Assembly: GCA_021815655.1 (NCBI GenBank) | Contig: JAKAGJ010000006.1 | Location: 1-13,678, forward strand | DNA length: 13,678 nt | Direction of reading: 5' to 3' | DNA from: Deltaproteobacteria bacterium | GTDB taxonomy: Bacteria; Desulfobacterota; Desulfarculia; Desulfarculales; Desulfarculaceae | Shown: one piece after another, positions 6,554 to 13,159 of the stretch | Position numbering within the stretch: position 1 is the first letter of the stretch | How the letters are laid out: each line of letters starts with the position of its first letter | Notes under the pieces: generated by a model | Databases searched by the model: none | What the model was told of the DNA's origin: nothing | What the model saw: the letters and a program-made list of their open reading frames with translations, nothing else | Made by a program: the position numbers and the translations under genes

Positions 6554-8206
6554 ATGCCTGAGCCCATGGCTGCCAGCCTGGGCGCCCTTCTGGACCGCGT
6601 GGCCCAGCAGGCGCCCCAGCGCGAGGCCCTGGTGGACCTGCCCAGCGGTGCCCGCCTGACCTACGCCCAGTTTCGCCAAGAGGCCGAAGACCTGGCCCGG
6701 GGCTTGTTGGCCCTGGGGCTGGAGCCAGGCCAGCATTTGGCGCTGTGGTCCCCCAACCGCCCTGAGTGGCTCATCGCCTGGTTCGCCGCCGCCAAGGCCG
6801 GTCTGGTGCTCACCAGCGTGGACATGGGCGCCAGCTCCCAGCAGTTGGCCTATGTGCTGGGCCAGTCCCGCGCCCGCTGCCTGATCCTGGCCCCCGGCCT
6901 GGCCGGCGACGAGTACCTGGCCACCCTGCGCCAGGTCTGCCCCGAGCTGGTGCTGCCCGCCGAGGGCGCCCTGAACTGCGAGGCCTTGCCCGATCTGCGC
7001 CAGGTTGTGGTCATGGAGGGGGCGGAAAGCCCGCCGGCCGGGGCGCTCTCCTGGGCCGGGCTCAAAAGGCTGGGGCAGGGCATCAGCCCCGCCCAGGTGC
7101 GGGCCCGCCAGGAGGCCCTGGACAGCCAGGCCGCCGCCACCCTGCTCTACACCTCCGGCACCACCGGAGCGCCCAAGGGCGTGCTCTCCTCCCACCAGGG
7201 CCTCTTGGGCACCTCGGCCTTCGGGGCCAGCAACCAGCTCCTGTCACCCAGCGACCGCCTGTGCCTGTCTGTGCCCCTGTGCCACATGTTCGGCTGCGTC
7301 TGCGTGGCCCTGGCCGGCATCATGGCCGGCGCCACCCTGGTTCTCCCCTGGCGGGCCGCCGACGCGCAGGCCACCCTGGAGGCCGTGGCCCGCGAGAAGT
7401 GCAGCGCCCTCTACGGCCCGCCTACTTCCTTCATCGCCATGATGGAGCTGCCCCAATACCGCACCCTGGAGCATGGCAGCCTGCGCACCGGCATCATGGC
7501 CGGCGCCCAGTGCCCCATCGAGGTGATGCGCCGCGTGGTGGAGGAGATGGGCGTCACCTATATCTTGAACGGCTACGGCCAGACCGAGGCCTCCTCCTGG
7601 ATCGCCCAGACCCGGCCCCACGACCCCCTGGAGATTCGGGTCTCCACCGTGGGGCGGGCCATCGACGGCGTGGAGTTGAAGATCATCGACCCGGCCACGG
7701 GCCAGGCCCTGGGGCCGGGGCAGGTGGGCGAGATATGCGCCCGGGGCTACAACATGCTGGGCTATTACCAGATGCCCGCCGCCACCCACGCCGCCCTGGA
7801 CCCCGATGGCTGGCTGCACACCGGCGACCTGGGCAGCCTGGACCAGGAGGGCTATCTGCGCATCTCCGGCCGGCTCAAGGAGGTCATCCGCCGGGGCGGG
7901 CAGATCATTTTCCCCGCCGCCGTGGAGGAGGTGCTCTTCACCCACCCGGCCATCAACAACGCCCAGGTCTTCGGCGTGGACCACGACGAGCTGGGCGAGG
8001 AGGTGGCCTGCTGGATCCGGCTGGAGAAAGGCGCCAGCCTGAACGCCGGCGCGGTGCGCGCCTTCCTGATCGGCAAGGTGCCCGAGAGCCATGTGCCCGC
8101 CTACTACAAGTTCGTGGAGGGCTTCCCCATGACCCCCGTGGGCAAGATTCAGAAGTTCCGCCTCAAGGAAATGTTCGCCCAAGAACGGGGCGCCTCCGGG
8201 GCTTGA
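6554..8206 (+). CDS. AMP-forming acyl-CoA synthetase (ANL superfamily, FadD-like)
   Basis: A 550-residue soluble enzyme that should activate a carboxylic acid with ATP to an acyl-adenylate and then to acyl-CoA. Visible core motifs: YTSGTTGAPKG at 199-209 (ATP loop), PLCHMFG at 241-247, YGQTE at 341-345, GWLHTGDLG at 419-427 (Asp425 binds ribose), SGRLKEVI at 438-445 (hinge) and PVGKIQK with catalytic Lys531. After the hinge the usual GGENIYPxEIE is GGQIIFPAAVEE. Acid chain length cannot be told; overall shape fits medium- or long-chain FadD-like ligases. GGGAGGA (6541-6547) is seven bases from ATG 6554 but only touches the ATG at 6548, so 6554 is the start. It appears to be a single-gene unit: a separate promoter follows it. 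Confidence 0.88.
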   Translation: MPEPMAASLGALLDRVAQQAPQREALVDLPSGARLTYAQFRQEAEDLARGLLALGLEPGQHLALWSPNRPEWLIAWFAAAKAGLVLTSVDMGASSQQLAYVLGQSRARCLILAPGLAGDEYLATLRQVCPELVLPAEGALNCEALPDLRQVVVMEGAESPPAGALSWAGLKRLGQGISPAQVRARQEALDSQAAATLLYTSGTTGAPKGVLSSHQGLLGTSAFGASNQLLSPSDRLCLSVPLCHMFGCVCVALAGIMAGATLVLPWRAADAQATLEAVAREKCSALYGPPTSFIAMMELPQYRTLEHGSLRTGIMAGAQCPIEVMRRVVEEMGVTYILNGYGQTEASSWIAQTRPHDPLEIRVSTVGRAIDGVELKIIDPATGQALGPGQVGEICARGYNMLGYYQMPAATHAALDPDGWLHTGDLGSLDQEGYLRISGRLKEVIRRGGQIIFPAAVEEVLFTHPAINNAQVFGVDHDELGEEVACWIRLEKGASLNAGAVRAFLIGKVPESHVPAYYKFVEGFPMTPVGKIQKFRLKEMFAQERGASGA

Positions 8207-8228
8207 TAGGGCTACAAGTTGAAAAGAC

Positions 8229-8257
8229 TTGAAATTTTGCCCGCGAACCGCTATTAA
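8229..8257 (+). promoter_or_regulatory. sigma70-like promoter for the divIVA gene
   Basis: TTGAAA (8229-8234) is exactly 17 bases from TATTAA (8252-8257), in an AT-rich pocket right after the preceding stop. Initiation is expected near 8264. The resulting leader of about 45 bases holds a small hairpin, GCCCC-TTGAA-GGGGC (8272-8286), just before the ribosome site AAAGGAGG (8294-8301). Confidence 0.7.
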
Positions 8258-8308
8258 TGTATAGGCGATCCGCCCCTTGAAGGGGCTAAAGGGAAAGGAG
8301 GCGTCCCC

Positions 8309-8806
8309 ATGGATGCCGAAGATATCCGCCGCCGCAACTTCAGCCGCAGCTTCCGGGGCCTGGACCCCCAGGAGGTGCAGTCGGTGCTGGAGCAGGCCGC
8401 CGAGAGCATGGGCCACCTGCAAAGGGAGGCCGAGACCCTGCGGCACGAGGTGGAGGAACTGAAGAAGGACCTGCAAGAGTACCGGGGCCGCGAGCAGAGC
8501 CTGGAGGCGGCCCTGGCCCAAACCCGTCAGGTGTCGGAAAGCATCAAGAGCAACGCCGAGCGCGAGGCCCAGCTACTTATCGCCGAGGCCGAGTTGCAGG
8601 CCGAGAAGACCCTGGGCCAGGCCCACAACCGCCTGGCCCAGATTCACGACGACATCGCCGAGCTGAAACGCCAGCGCGCCCAGTTCGAGGTGCGCTTGCG
8701 CTCCCTGGTGGAGGCCCACCTCAAGCTGTTGGACGTGGAGCGCGACCGCGACCGCGAGTTGGCCGAGCTGGAAGACAAGATCAAGTTCCTACGCTCCCCC
8801 TCCTAA
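8309..8806 (+). CDS. divIVA: DivIVA-family coiled-coil protein
   Basis: A 165-residue protein, mostly coiled coil. The N-terminal block IRRRNFSRSFRGLDPQEV at 6-23 matches the DivIVA membrane-binding domain, which recognises curved membrane at poles and septa. Residues about 28-70 and 75-160 are Glu/Lys/Arg/Leu-rich heptad-like helices, interrupted by a more polar stretch near 72-82. Family members scaffold cell division, polar growth or chromosome attachment; in proteobacteria their exact task is usually unknown. ATG 8309 follows AAAGGAGG by seven bases, one of the best ribosome sites here. A DUF167 gene follows after a 166-base hairpin-rich gap, a neighbour pairing common in this family. A dedicated promoter lies upstream. 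Confidence 0.88.
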   Translation: MDAEDIRRRNFSRSFRGLDPQEVQSVLEQAAESMGHLQREAETLRHEVEELKKDLQEYRGREQSLEAALAQTRQVSESIKSNAEREAQLLIAEAELQAEKTLGQAHNRLAQIHDDIAELKRQRAQFEVRLRSLVEAHLKLLDVERDRDRELAELEDKIKFLRSPS

Positions 8807-8814
8807 TTCAGGAT

Positions 8815-8846
8815 GGCAATCAAATCCGTCCATGGCTTTGATTGCC
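8815..8846. terminator. Perfect 10-bp hairpin after divIVA, terminator-like
   Basis: GGCAATCAAA (8815-8824) and TTTGATTGCC (8837-8846) are perfect inverted repeats with a 12-base loop, beginning eight bases after the divIVA stop. No U tract follows, so it may be a Rho-type end, an RNA-processing site or a protein-binding dyad. Confidence 0.4.
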
Positions 8847-8851
8847 TGTTC

Positions 8852-8879
8852 GCCGGGCAAAGAAGTGTTTTTGCCCGGC
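8852..8879. repeat. Second perfect 10-bp inverted repeat in the divIVA-DUF167 gap
   Basis: GCCGGGCAAA (8852-8861) and TTTGCCCGGC (8870-8879) pair perfectly around an eight-base loop. Smaller perfect hairpins follow: GCCGG/CCGGC (8889-8903), GCGGGCC/GGCCCGC (8902-8921) and CGAGC/GCTCG (8937-8955). The second and third share two bases and so are alternatives. The role is unknown; it could be transcript control or a dispersed repeat. Confidence 0.45.
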
Positions 8880-8972
8880 CTCCCGGATGCCGGCGCGCCC
8901 GGCGGGCCAGCCAGGGCCCGCTCACTAACGTGCGTCCGAGCTTTTTCTTTGCTCGCAACCTGCTCTGAGAAC

Positions 8973-9260
8973 ATGCTGGCGGTCAAGGCCCAGGACGGCG
9001 GAGCCAGCTTCAGTGTGCGGGTGGTCCCTCGGGCCTCCCGCGATCAGTTGGGGCCGGTGCAGGAGGGCGCGCTCTCGGTGCGCCTCAGCGCCCCGCCCGT
9101 GGAGGGCGCGGCCAATGCCGCCCTGGTCAAGCTCCTGGCCAAGCGCCTGGAGGTGGCCAAGGGCCGGGTGCGGGTCATCGCCGGCGAGCATTCCCGCCAA
9201 AAACGTCTATGGGTGGAGGGGCTGGAGCCAGCCGAGGTGCTCCGCCGGCTGGGGCTGTGA
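8973..9260 (+). CDS. DUF167 (YggU-like) small protein
   Basis: A 95-residue protein of the DUF167 family, whose usual length is about 95-100. The family pattern is clear: VRVVPRASRDQLG at residues 14-26, LSVRLSAPPVEGAANAALVK around 33-52, then LLAKRLEV, GRVRVIAGEHSRQKRLWVEG and a short C-terminal helix. The function is not established, though the gene is widely conserved. The frame is open up to 8832, but that extension crosses several hairpins and is not family-like, and its ATG would sit in a hairpin loop; ATG 8973 gives the expected length, with only a weak GAGA ribosome site. The stop overlaps the next start (GTGA), indicating coupling with the peptidase gene. Confidence 0.85.
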   Translation: MLAVKAQDGGASFSVRVVPRASRDQLGPVQEGALSVRLSAPPVEGAANAALVKLLAKRLEVAKGRVRVIAGEHSRQKRLWVEGLEPAEVLRRLGL

Positions 9261-10318
9261 GCGTGGCCGCTGGTCCACGCCCGCCATGCCTGGTGGCCTT
9301 GACCCTGTTTCTGGCCCTGCTGGTCTGCCTGGCCATCCCCAACGCCCGGGCCGCCGACTCCCCGGCCCTGCCGCCGTTGACCGTGCAGGCCGCCACGCCC
9401 CAGTTGGAGGCTTATGTGCGCCAGATCGTGCGGGAAACGGCCCCGCGCCTGGCGGCCTGGATCGGGGCCAGCCCACCCCGGCTCAAAATCGTGGTCGCCG
9501 CCAGCGAGGAGGACTTCAAGGCCCGGGTGGCGGAGCTGGACGGCCCCCACTGGGCCGCCGGCCTGGCCGTGCCCCGCCAGGGGCTGATCCTGCTGCGCTC
9601 GCCACGTCAGCTCATCGAGCCGGGGCAGTTCCGCCCGCTCCTGGCCCATGAGCTGACCCACCTCTACCTGGCCGCGGCCCTGCGCCAGCGCGAACACCCC
9701 CTGTGGCTGGAGGAGGGGCTGGCCATGTACGCCTCGGGAGAGGGCGGCTGGGAACGGGCGGCGGTGATGGCCAAGGGCGTGTTGCAGGGCCGGCTGTTGC
9801 CCCTGGCCGAGTTGGAGGAGTCTTTTCCCCAGGACTCGGACCAGGCTTCCCTGGCCTATGCCCAGTCCTACTACCTGATTTCCTTTCTGCTCAACCACCA
9901 CGGCCCGGAGGTTTTCCCCAAGATCATCGCCAGCCTGGCCCAGGGCAAGGCCATGACCACCGCCCTGCGCGAGGCCACCGGCCAGGGGCTCTACGCCCTG
10001 GAGCAGGACTTCAAGGCCGAGATGACCAGCCGCTTCTCCTGGCTGACCGTGGCCACCGCCGGCGGCACCCTGTGGGTGCTGATCTCTCTGGCGGCGGCCT
10101 TTGGCCTGGTGGCCCGGCGCCGGGCCCAAAAGGCGCGCATGGCGTCCATGGCCGACGGCGAGGACAGCGGCGGCGTGCACCAGATGCGCCGGCGCTGGCC
10201 GCCGGGGCCGCGGCCCCGCTGGCGGAAGGAGGCGGCTCCCCAGGCCGGCCCTGGCCAGGCGGAGCCGGTCAGCCCGGCGGAGGCAGGTAATGAGGGCGAT
10301 GGGAAAGGAACCGGCTGA
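9257..10318 (+). CDS. Exported, membrane-anchored gluzincin (peptidase MA-like)
   Basis: A 353-residue protein. A signal peptide is visible at about 1-32: a hydrophobic VALTLFLALLVCLAIP and a likely cut after ARA. The zinc-protease site is HELTH at 131-135, with the third ligand in WLEEG at 150-154, the arrangement of peptidase MA family gluzincins. A C-terminal membrane helix spans about 263-285 (WLTVATAGGTLWVLISLAAAFGLV), followed by RRR and a 60-residue Arg/Pro/Gly-rich tail, presumably cytoplasmic. So the catalytic domain should lie outside the inner membrane, held by the C-terminal anchor. The GTG start shares GTGA with the upstream stop, placing it in an operon with DUF167; the frame is open further upstream but only as DUF167 overlap. 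The substrate is unknown, and pseudoprotease status cannot be excluded, though all ligands are present. Confidence 0.8.
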   Translation: MSVAAGPRPPCLVALTLFLALLVCLAIPNARAADSPALPPLTVQAATPQLEAYVRQIVRETAPRLAAWIGASPPRLKIVVAASEEDFKARVAELDGPHWAAGLAVPRQGLILLRSPRQLIEPGQFRPLLAHELTHLYLAAALRQREHPLWLEEGLAMYASGEGGWERAAVMAKGVLQGRLLPLAELEESFPQDSDQASLAYAQSYYLISFLLNHHGPEVFPKIIASLAQGKAMTTALREATGQGLYALEQDFKAEMTSRFSWLTVATAGGTLWVLISLAAAFGLVARRRAQKARMASMADGEDSGGVHQMRRRWPPGPRPRWRKEAAPQAGPGQAEPVSPAEAGNEGDGKGTG

Positions 10319-10333
10319 TGGCCGTGGGGATGC

Positions 10334-10361
10334 AAACAAAAGGGCGGGGATAACCCCGCCC
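10334..10361 (-). terminator. Intrinsic terminator for the - strand genes
   Basis: GGGCGGGG (10342-10349) and CCCCGCCC (10354-10361) form a perfect 8-bp stem with a four-base loop. Read on the - strand, the stem is followed by TTTTGTTT (10334-10341), the U tract of an intrinsic terminator. It lies 54 bases beyond the stop of the small cysteine-rich gene. On the + strand the stem is 24 bases after the peptidase stop but lacks a good U tract, so it may serve both directions weakly. Confidence 0.75.
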
Positions 10362-10414
10362 CAGCGAAAACTATGAGAAAATTGAAGGGTTGTCCCTGCC
10401 AAAACCTCCGCGCC

Positions 10415-10606
10415 CTAGGCGCTGTGGGGGCAGCCCAGGTAATCCAGGGACTCGTCGTGCATCTGGAGGTCTTGCAAGCGCTGGCGGGCGGCGGCGCACT
10501 CGAAGTTGAGGCTGCAATGCAGCATGCACACCGAGTCGCCGCGCTCAAACTCGCCGAAGCAGTCGATGCGGTCTTCCAGGTCCCGGGGTTGCAGGCGTCT
10601 GGCCAA
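10415..10606 (-). CDS. Small cysteine-rich protein, 63 aa
   Basis: A short - strand gene between mreB and a terminator. The product has the Cys layout CFGEFERGDSVCMLHC, then C at five residues further, then an Ala/Arg/Gln helix and a last Cys in GCPHSA. A CFGxF...D.xC.xxC.....C pattern recurs in small proteins thought to bind metal; I recognise the pattern but no function. The TTG at 10606 was chosen because GAGG (10613-10616 on the + strand) lies six bases upstream; an in-frame GTG at 10672 would add 22 residues without a ribosome site. A TACAAT box on the - strand (10688-10693) could be a -10 element, though its -35 is poor, so the gene may also be read from the mreB operon. A terminator follows. 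Confidence 0.6.
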   Translation of the reverse strand: MARRLQPRDLEDRIDCFGEFERGDSVCMLHCSLNFECAAARQRLQDLQMHDESLDYLGCPHSA

Positions 10607-10739
10607 GAGCTTCCTCGCTAGCGTTTGCCGCTTAAGCGTCCCTGGGGGGTTCCACGGGGCGCCGATAAGCACAGGCTGTTGCCCGATATTGTAATGATCC
10701 TTCGACCATTGCGCCAGTGGCGAGTCGACTTTAGGGGGC

Positions 10740-11765
10740 CTAGTTTATAAATACCCGCCTGAACTCACGAATATCGTGCAGGGCCAGGCCGGCCCCCATC
10801 ACCACGCAGGTGAGCGGGTCCTCGGCTATGCGCACCTTGATATGCATGTCCTCCTGGATCAGCTTGTCCAGGCCGCGGATCAAGGCCCCGCCTCCGGCCA
10901 GGGTCAGCCCCTCCTCGGCCACGTCGGCGGCCAGCTCGGGGGGAGTCTTCTCGAAGGCCCGGCGCACGCTCTCCACGATCACCGACACCGGCTCGGACAT
11001 GGCCTCGCGCACCTCGTCGTCGGTAAGCGTCACGGTGCGGGGAATGCCGTTGACCAGGTCCTTGCCGCTGATGTCCATGGACAGGTGCTCATCCAGGGGG
11101 AAGGCGGAGCCGATCTGTATCTTGACGTTCTCGGCCGAGTTCTCGCCCACCAGCATCTGGTACTTGCGCTGGATGTAGCGCATGATGGCCTCGTTGGCCT
11201 CGTCGCCGGCCACGCGCACCGACTCGGAATAGGCCGTGGAGAACAGGGATATGACCGCCACCTCGGTGGTGCCGCCGCCAATGTCCACGATCATGCAGCC
11301 CCGGGGGCGGTCCACGGGCAGCCCGGCGCCGATGGCCGCGGCCATGGGCTCCTCGATGAGATATATCTCGCGGGCGCCGGCCTGCTCGGCGCTCTCGATC
11401 ACGGCGCGTTTTTCCACCTGGGTGACGCCCGAGGGCACGCCGATGAGCATGCGCGGTTTGAGCACGCCGGCCGCCGAGCGCACCTTGTTGATGAATTCCT
11501 TTATCATCAGTCGGGTAAGGTCGAAGTCGGCGATGACGCCGTCCTTCAAGGGGCGGCTGGCCAGGATGGTGGGATTGGCCCGGCCCAGGTACTCCTTGGC
11601 GGCGTGACCCACGGCGATGGTCTTGCCGCTGTCGCGCTGGATGGCCACCACCGAGGGCTCGTTGAGGACCACGCCCTTGCCCTTGATGTAGATCAGGGTG
11701 TTGGCAGTGCCTAGGTCCATGGCCAAGTCTTTGCCGAACAGACCTAGCAGCTTGCTGAAGAACAT
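10740..11765 (-). CDS. mreB: Rod shape-determining protein MreB
   Basis: A 341-residue bacterial actin that polymerises on the inner membrane and guides the elongation machinery. The N-terminus MFFSKLLGLFG is a membrane-binding amphipathic helix as in other MreB proteins. Nucleotide-site motifs are all present: DLGTANT at 17-23, VPSGVTQVEKRAV at 110-122, IEEPMAAAIGAGLPV at 137-151, DIGGGTTEVAVIS at 161-173 and LAGGGALIRGLD at 289-300. GGAGGG (11773-11778 on the + strand) is seven bases from the ATG. It is the third gene of a - strand operon behind a DUF6485-type and a GAF gene. mreC and mreD, which commonly follow mreB, are absent; a small cysteine-rich gene comes next. The identity is certain; whether this is the only MreB of the genome cannot be seen. 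Confidence 0.97.
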   Translation of the reverse strand: MFFSKLLGLFGKDLAMDLGTANTLIYIKGKGVVLNEPSVVAIQRDSGKTIAVGHAAKEYLGRANPTILASRPLKDGVIADFDLTRLMIKEFINKVRSAAGVLKPRMLIGVPSGVTQVEKRAVIESAEQAGAREIYLIEEPMAAAIGAGLPVDRPRGCMIVDIGGGTTEVAVISLFSTAYSESVRVAGDEANEAIMRYIQRKYQMLVGENSAENVKIQIGSAFPLDEHLSMDISGKDLVNGIPRTVTLTDDEVREAMSEPVSVIVESVRRAFEKTPPELAADVAEEGLTLAGGGALIRGLDKLIQEDMHIKVRIAEDPLTCVVMGAGLALHDIREFRRVFIN

Positions 11766-11795
11766 TCGTTTGCCCTCCGAGAAACGGTGCGTCCC

Positions 11796-12743
11796 TCAAG
11801 ACCCCTTGACGGAGTTGAGGCGGTAATGATCTATGGTGGAGGCCACCCGGTGGCCCGCCAACTGCAAGGCCCGCTCTTCTTCCTCGTCGATGAGCCTTTC
11901 GGTGCGGCCGGCGAAGGCCCACACCCCGGCCAGGCTGCGCCAGGCCAAAAGCGGCACCCCTACGAAGGCATTGTACCCCCGCATGGGCTCGTCTGGCGAG
12001 ATGAGATAGGATTTTCCCTTGAGCGGGTTGAGCCGCGAGTGGGTCAAGGGGCGCATTTCCCTAAGCACCCAGCCCACCAGGCCCTGGCTGACCGGGAAGG
12101 ACCGCCCGCGCAGCGTGCTTAAGGAGGGGCCTTCCACCGCCTCCACCGTGAACTGCTTGCGCCCGGGGTGCAGCAGGCATAAAAAACCCATGGACAGCCC
12201 GGTGTAGCGCCGTCCGGCGTCCAGGGTTTCGGCGTAGTAGTCGCGGGGGTCGGCAAAGGCCATGGTGGCGTTTTCGATGTCGTACATCAAATCCAGGATG
12301 CGCCCGTACATGGCCTCGCGGCTAGAAGTCTCCTGGTGCATGACCAGGTGGGCGAAGAACTTGGCGAAGTCGCGCACGACCTTCTTTTCGCGCTCGCCGA
12401 AGACCTGGCGGTTCTTGGTGTCCACCACCAGCACGCCCACCTCGCCCACGGGCATGGCCAGGAAGGCCTTGATACCTTCGTCCTCGTCGTACATGCGGGT
12501 GGCCGTGGCCCCCTGCTGGTAGCGGTCCACGTCCACGATGCGCCCCGATTTGGCCACATAACCCACCAGCCCCTCGCTGGGGGCGATGGCGGCCTCGGCC
12601 CGGAAGGAGCGGCTCAAGGTGTACCAGGCCACGGCTTTCAGGTTCTCGCCGCCGCGCTCGCGCAGAAAAAGCGCCGCCGTGAAGGCCTCCGTCAGGTCGG
12701 CCAGCAGGTTGATGGCATCGGTCAATTCGTGACGTTGGTCCAT
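11796..12743 (-). CDS. Two-GAF-domain protein upstream of mreB
   Basis: A 315-residue soluble protein of two GAF-like sensor modules. The first spans about 1-140: a helix DAINLLADLTEAF, beta strands, the APSEGLVGYVAKSG turn typical of GAF domains, GIKAFLAMPVGEVGVLVVD and a closing helix. The second spans about 150-305, with PVSQGLVGWVLREMRPL, then YNAFVGVPLLAWRSLAGVWAF. No kinase, cyclase, HD or HTH output domain is present, so it would signal by protein contact or ligand sequestering; the ligand is unknown. The ATG at 12743 avoids overlap with the preceding gene; an in-frame ATG at 12800 would overlap it by 29 bases, and neither has a clear ribosome site. Only 30 bases separate it from mreB, so a link to shape control or to MreB polymerisation is plausible inference. 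Confidence 0.78.
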   Translation of the reverse strand: MDQRHELTDAINLLADLTEAFTAALFLRERGGENLKAVAWYTLSRSFRAEAAIAPSEGLVGYVAKSGRIVDVDRYQQGATATRMYDEDEGIKAFLAMPVGEVGVLVVDTKNRQVFGEREKKVVRDFAKFFAHLVMHQETSSREAMYGRILDLMYDIENATMAFADPRDYYAETLDAGRRYTGLSMGFLCLLHPGRKQFTVEAVEGPSLSTLRGRSFPVSQGLVGWVLREMRPLTHSRLNPLKGKSYLISPDEPMRGYNAFVGVPLLAWRSLAGVWAFAGRTERLIDEEEERALQLAGHRVASTIDHYRLNSVKGS

Positions 12744-12771
12744 GGACACCGGGTCCGCGGGGTGGGGCAGT

Positions 12772-12972
12772 TTAACAGCAGTCGCCGCAGAACTTGGCAT
12801 AGGACCGGTCGTAGGTGCGCTCGCCCTCGGGGCTGAAGAAGCACCCCGGGATCTGCCGCATCTGGCGGTGATAGGCCACGCACTGGCAGCACAGTCCCTG
12901 CTTGTCGCAGGAGGAGTAGGAACAGGTGCAGGTGCTTAAGTTGGCCTGGAGGTTGGGGCAGCCCTTTTTCAT
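12772..12972 (-). CDS. DUF6485-type small cysteine-rich protein
   Basis: A 66-residue protein with eleven Cys: GCPNLQANLSTCTCSYSSC, then GLCCQCVAYHR, PGCFF and a final FCGDCC. The order CPNL...C.C.Y..C...G.CC.C..YHR....PGCFF....ERTYDRS is what I associate with DUF6485 proteins of anaerobes. The Cys count suggests bound metal, perhaps zinc or iron-sulfur; no function is established. It is the first gene behind a strong - strand promoter and is followed by the GAF gene and mreB. ATG 12972 fits the family start but has no ribosome site; an in-frame TTG at 12990 has GAGGG upstream and would add six residues. The extra Cys pair at the C-terminus may be lineage-specific. Confidence 0.78.
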   Translation of the reverse strand: MKKGCPNLQANLSTCTCSYSSCDKQGLCCQCVAYHRQMRQIPGCFFSPEGERTYDRSYAKFCGDCC

Positions 12973-13054
12973 CTTCTGGTAGTCGGGCAAAACACCCTCG
13001 CTTCCTGATGCCCTGTGGAAAGCAGTCTCTCGGCCTTTCTTCCTCGCCGAAGAT

Positions 13055-13083
13055 ACTGTATATAGGTTTAAAGTTAGTGTCAA
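13055..13083 (-). promoter_or_regulatory. Strong sigma70-like promoter for the DUF6485-GAF-mreB operon
   Basis: On the - strand a perfect TTGACA (13078-13083) is 17 bases from TACAGT (13055-13060), and the spacer is AT-rich (CTAACTTTAAACCTATA). Initiation is expected near 13048, giving a leader of about 60-75 bases. This is the best -35 box in the window. The same AT-rich island may serve the divergent mutM gene, whose own promoter I cannot assign. Confidence 0.72.
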
Positions 13084-13116
13084 CCACCGAATGATGGGGT
13101 TGCCCCCGACAGGGCT

Positions 13117-13143
13117 CTTGGCCTGGCCGCCCCAGGGGCCAAG
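13117..13143 (+). other. Bulged 10-bp hairpin just upstream of the mutM ribosome site
   Basis: CTTGGC pairs with GCCAAG and, after a two-base bulge on the 3' side, CTGG pairs with CCAG around a five-base loop. It ends six bases before AAAGGAG (13149-13155). It could shape the mutM leader or act as a dyad for a regulator between the divergent genes; GC content alone makes such pairing not rare. Confidence 0.35.
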
Positions 13144-13159
13144 CCGGCAAAGGAGCGTC

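Noticed and set aside
7244..8521. Long antisense open frame across the acyl-CoA synthetase
   Set aside because: Low-complexity composition and full overlap with a gene whose motifs are intact.
8832..8972. N-terminal extension of the DUF167 gene
   Set aside because: It would start in a hairpin loop, cross several inverted repeats, lacks a ribosome site and exceeds the family length by about 47 residues.
9044..10402. Long antisense open frame across DUF167 and the peptidase gene
   Set aside because: No domain pattern, and the sense strand genes are clearly real.
10702..10728. Imperfect dyad TCGAC...GTCGA after mreB as a terminator
   Set aside because: The stem is interrupted by unpaired bases and no U tract follows on the - strand.
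10776..11714. + strand open frame opposite mreB
   Set aside because: His/Gly/Ala-rich shadow of the mreB sequence.
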